Part shown: one piece after another, positions 62,352 through 64,000 of the stretch
How the letters are laid out: every line of letters starts with the position of its first letter
Numbering within the stretch: the stretch's first letter is position 1
From: Clostridium sp. UBA4548
GTDB lineage: Bacteria; Bacillota; Clostridia; Clostridiales; Clostridiaceae
DNA: 64,000 nt
Assembly (NCBI RefSeq): GCF_002387895.1
Contig: NZ_DGLI01000028.1
Location: 146,101 to 210,100, forward strand
Direction: 5' to 3'
The notes under the pieces: model-generated
Seen by the model: the letters and a program-made list of their open reading frames with translations, nothing else
The model's database searches: none
Told to the model about the DNA's origin: nothing
Made by a program: the position numbers and the translations under genes

Positions 62352-62402
62352 AAGATGCGAGAACTATCTATAATTCGTTAATAGATAGTTCTCGCATCTT
62401 TA
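62352..62402 (+). terminator. Very long perfect hairpin, probable terminator
   Basis: A 21-bp perfect stem (62352-62372 with 62382-62402) encloses a 9-base loop. The arms end in TTT, but no long T-run follows. It lies between the 67-residue ORF and the convergent pseudogene. Confidence 0.6.
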
Positions 62403-62427
62403 GCTTATATAAAGTCACATATTAAGT

Positions 62428-63165
62428 TAAAATCCATAGATAACTTTTTTACAATTAGACTTATTTATTTCATTCATGATTTTCATAACTATATTATTAT
62501 TGATGCTATTTGAGTTAGAATTTATTAAATTATATACTCTTCCGACACTAACTTCTAGTAACCCTATACCTGGATATTTGTAGTCCTCTATAGCTGTTTT
62601 AGCAGCTCTAATGACCTCTAGATTATCACTAATTATATATAGGTTATTGCAACTCTTTATAGTTAATTAACTTTTTATCTATTCTTAAATCTCCCACTGA
62701 TGCCTTCGCCTCTAATATTACTACCTGTCCATTTTCACGATTATAACCTACAATATCAAATCTATAGTTGTCTATTGTAATCTCTGCAGCACATATATAC
62801 CCTTGGTTAAATAAGTACTTAAGCCCATAATTCTGGATCTTAGCATGCCTTTCTATACCTTTTAAACTGATTTCATTTGCTATAGTTGCACTAGACATGT
62901 AATCAGTAGCCTTAGTGTTTTTAACTTTTTTATTTCTTTACTAATTTTAACTTTATCCTTTTCTATTTTCTTTATTTCTGTTTCCATTAATTCAAGTTTT
63001 TCAATATATTGTTCTGCTTCCATTAATCCAACTGGTAATCTATATTCTTCAGAGTATACTGGAATTCCAAACTTATTCTTCTCGTGCTGATCCCAATCAA
63101 AATTTAATTTACGGCCTTCCTTAATTCTCTTTTCTATATATTTTATAAATGCTAGCAATAGATGG
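62428..63165 (-). pseudogene. PD-(D/E)XK/MmcB-like gene, broken by two frameshifts and an IS
   Basis: Three minus-strand pieces fit one protein. The upstream piece, from about 63165, reads AFIKYIEKRIKEGRKLNFDW and continues to a lysine-rich helix. A frameshift near 62930 leads to a piece with DYRF-like sequence, FDIVGYNRENGQVVILEAKAS (D...ExK nuclease-like motif). A one-base frameshift near 62645 leads to DNLEVIRAAKTAIEDYKYPGIGLLEV and a stop at 62428. The 5' end is cut by the IS3-family element. Whether the first piece belonged to the same gene is uncertain. Confidence 0.6.
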
Positions 63166-63345
63166 CGAAAAGCCTTTAAGAAACATGGCGTTTTAGGGTT
63201 AGATGATACAAGAAGAAGTAACAGTGGTCGTCCACGTGAGCGTGAGCTTACACAAGAGGAACTAATATCAAAAAAAGATGCAGAAATCGCATATTTGAAA
63301 GCTGAGATTGAATTGTTAAAAAAGTTAGAGTTGCGAGAAAGGTAG
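63160..63345 (+). pseudogene. IS3-family OrfA, C-terminal fragment
   Basis: The frame reads NRWRKAFKKHGVLGLDDT, then SGRPRERELTQEE and a leucine-zipper-like tail (AEIAYLKAEIELLKKLEL), ending at TAG 63343-63345. The N-terminal HTH of OrfA is missing, so the fragment cannot work alone. Confidence 0.8.
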
Positions 63346-63924
63346 GTGAACAATTATAAGCTATCCGCAGCAGAAGCATTTAAGTTAATCAAATTAACTG
63401 TTAATAAGTTAAATACCTCAAATTTAGTTAGCCATTTGTGCAATACTGCAAATGTATACCGTTCAGGTTATTATAATTATTTAAGATCTACCGATCGACG
63501 GTTGCAACGAGAAGCACAAGATTTAGTTTTAAAGGATATAATTTTAAAAGCTTATGAACATAGAGGATATAAACGTGGTTCCATATCTATTAAAATGACG
63601 TTAAATAATGAGTTCAACATAATCTATAGCAGGAAGCGTATTCAAAGAATTATGCACAAATACGAGATAGTTTGCCTAATTCGCAAAGCCAATCCATATA
63701 ATCAAATACCGAAAGCTACTAAGGAGCATACTGTTGTACCTAATATTTTGAATAGAAACTTCAAACAAAATACTCCAGGAAAAGTTTTGCTAACTGATAT
63801 AACATATTTACCATACAGCGGTGGCCGTATGGCCTATTTATCGACCATTAAAGATGCCTCTACTAACAAAATACTAGCCTATATAGGGTTCCATGATAGA
63901 ATTTTAACTTATTCATCTTCATAA
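63346..63924 (+). pseudogene. IS3-family transposase OrfB, C-terminally truncated
   Basis: 192 codons start at a GTG right after the OrfA stop and in the same frame. The N-terminal HTH_21 part (AYEHRGYKRGSISIKMTL) and the first catalytic Asp region (KVLLTDITYLPYSGGRMAYLSTIKDASTNKILAY) are present. The second Asp and the Glu of the DDE triad are missing, since the frame turns to unrelated sequence after ILAY and stops. Confidence 0.85.
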
Positions 63925-63995
63925 CCCCTTAAGGGAACCAGGGTAGGACTCATGGATAAGTTAAGTTTTAACTCTGGTTCCCTATATAGGGTTCC
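63878..63995. repeat. 15-bp direct repeat at the end of the truncated transposase
   Basis: CCTATATAGGGTTCC occurs at 63878-63892 and again at 63981-63995, 103 bases apart. Between them is a 10-bp-stem hairpin (63932-63941 with 63974-63983). The first copy lies where OrfB similarity ends, so a small insert or recombination may have truncated it. Confidence 0.55.
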
Positions 63996-64000
63996 TTGGT

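Larger units (their letters stand above)
63160..63924 (+). mobile_element. Decayed IS3-family insertion sequence
   Basis: Holds the C-terminal part of OrfA and a truncated OrfB. Neither terminal inverted repeat is evident. The left junction lies within the PD-(D/E)XK-like pseudogene and the right one near 63880-63925. Confidence 0.75.

Noticed and set aside
63316..63325. Programmed -1 frameshift site (A AAA AAG) in the IS
   Set aside because: The heptamer is present, but the -1 frame soon meets a stop and OrfB lies in the same frame as OrfA, so the site is not productive in this copy.
62880..63353. 157-codon minus-strand frame as one gene
   Set aside because: Its first third is the complement of the IS OrfA fragment; only the part below about 63165 looks coding.
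1..64000. CRISPR arrays, tRNA or rRNA genes
   Set aside because: I saw no regularly spaced repeats and no tRNA or rRNA signatures anywhere in the window by eye.

Overview
The window is AT-rich chromosomal DNA of an anaerobic, endospore-forming Clostridium (Clostridium sensu stricto type gene content). Markers are an ornithine-fermentation operon, a SCIFF peptide with its radical-SAM maturase, spoIIA-sigF, spoVACDE and yunB sporulation genes, and clostridial gene order around secDF, relA and hisS-aspS. I cannot name the species.

Layout. 1-420: start of an AEC-family permease cut by the window edge. 910-10700 (minus strand): ornithine catabolism, in transcription order ord, ortA, ortB, oraS, oraE, a MutL/GlmL-like ASKHA protein and orr. 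An exact-consensus sigma-54 promoter precedes ord, and a RocR-like sigma-54 activator lies just upstream of it. 11165-12381: a split ThrE-type serine/threonine exporter. 13242-14546: an XRE-HTH/TPR regulator. 15180-15388: a candidate 6S RNA beside aspS. 15760-34108: housekeeping genes on the minus strand (aspS, hisS, hemZ, an MBL hydrolase, dtd, rel, apt, a degenerate DHH protein, secF, secD, scfB plus SCIFF, a TIGR04086-like protein, yajC, tgt, queA, ruvB, ruvA). 34302-43349: a BofC-like protein, pepF, small Cys-rich proteins, yebC, yigZ, a HEAT-repeat protein, hflX with an N-terminal JAMM-type domain, and hpt. 43464-51248: a permuted papain-fold protein, yunB, PBP1A, spoVAE/D/C, sigF, spoIIAB and spoIIAA with a sigma-H-like promoter. 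51552-54257: speE and an orphan adenine methyltransferase. 54413-58797: a histidine-degradation operon hutH-ftcD-hutI-fchA that lacks hutU.

The last 5 kb (59.0-64.0 kb) is an accessory island. It holds a broken serine resolvase with a 13-bp-arm palindrome, a small basic ORF split at an A6 tract, a small membrane protein, a broken PD-(D/E)XK-like gene and a decayed IS3-family element. In its middle is a compact locus made of a TcdR/UviA-type sigma factor, a UviB/BhlA-type holin and an unrecognised 134-residue protein with one hydrophobic segment. Two matching elements, TTTACA-N15-CGTTTTTA, lie before the sigma gene and before the 134-residue gene, which points to self-activation plus activation of the effector. 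The convergent 87-residue membrane protein is a plausible immunity protein. This is my best candidate for an undescribed system: a miniature sigma-controlled, holin-released bacteriocin or toxin module.

Many true starts differ from the longest ORF; where a Shine-Dalgarno (SD) site decides the start, the trimmed start is given.
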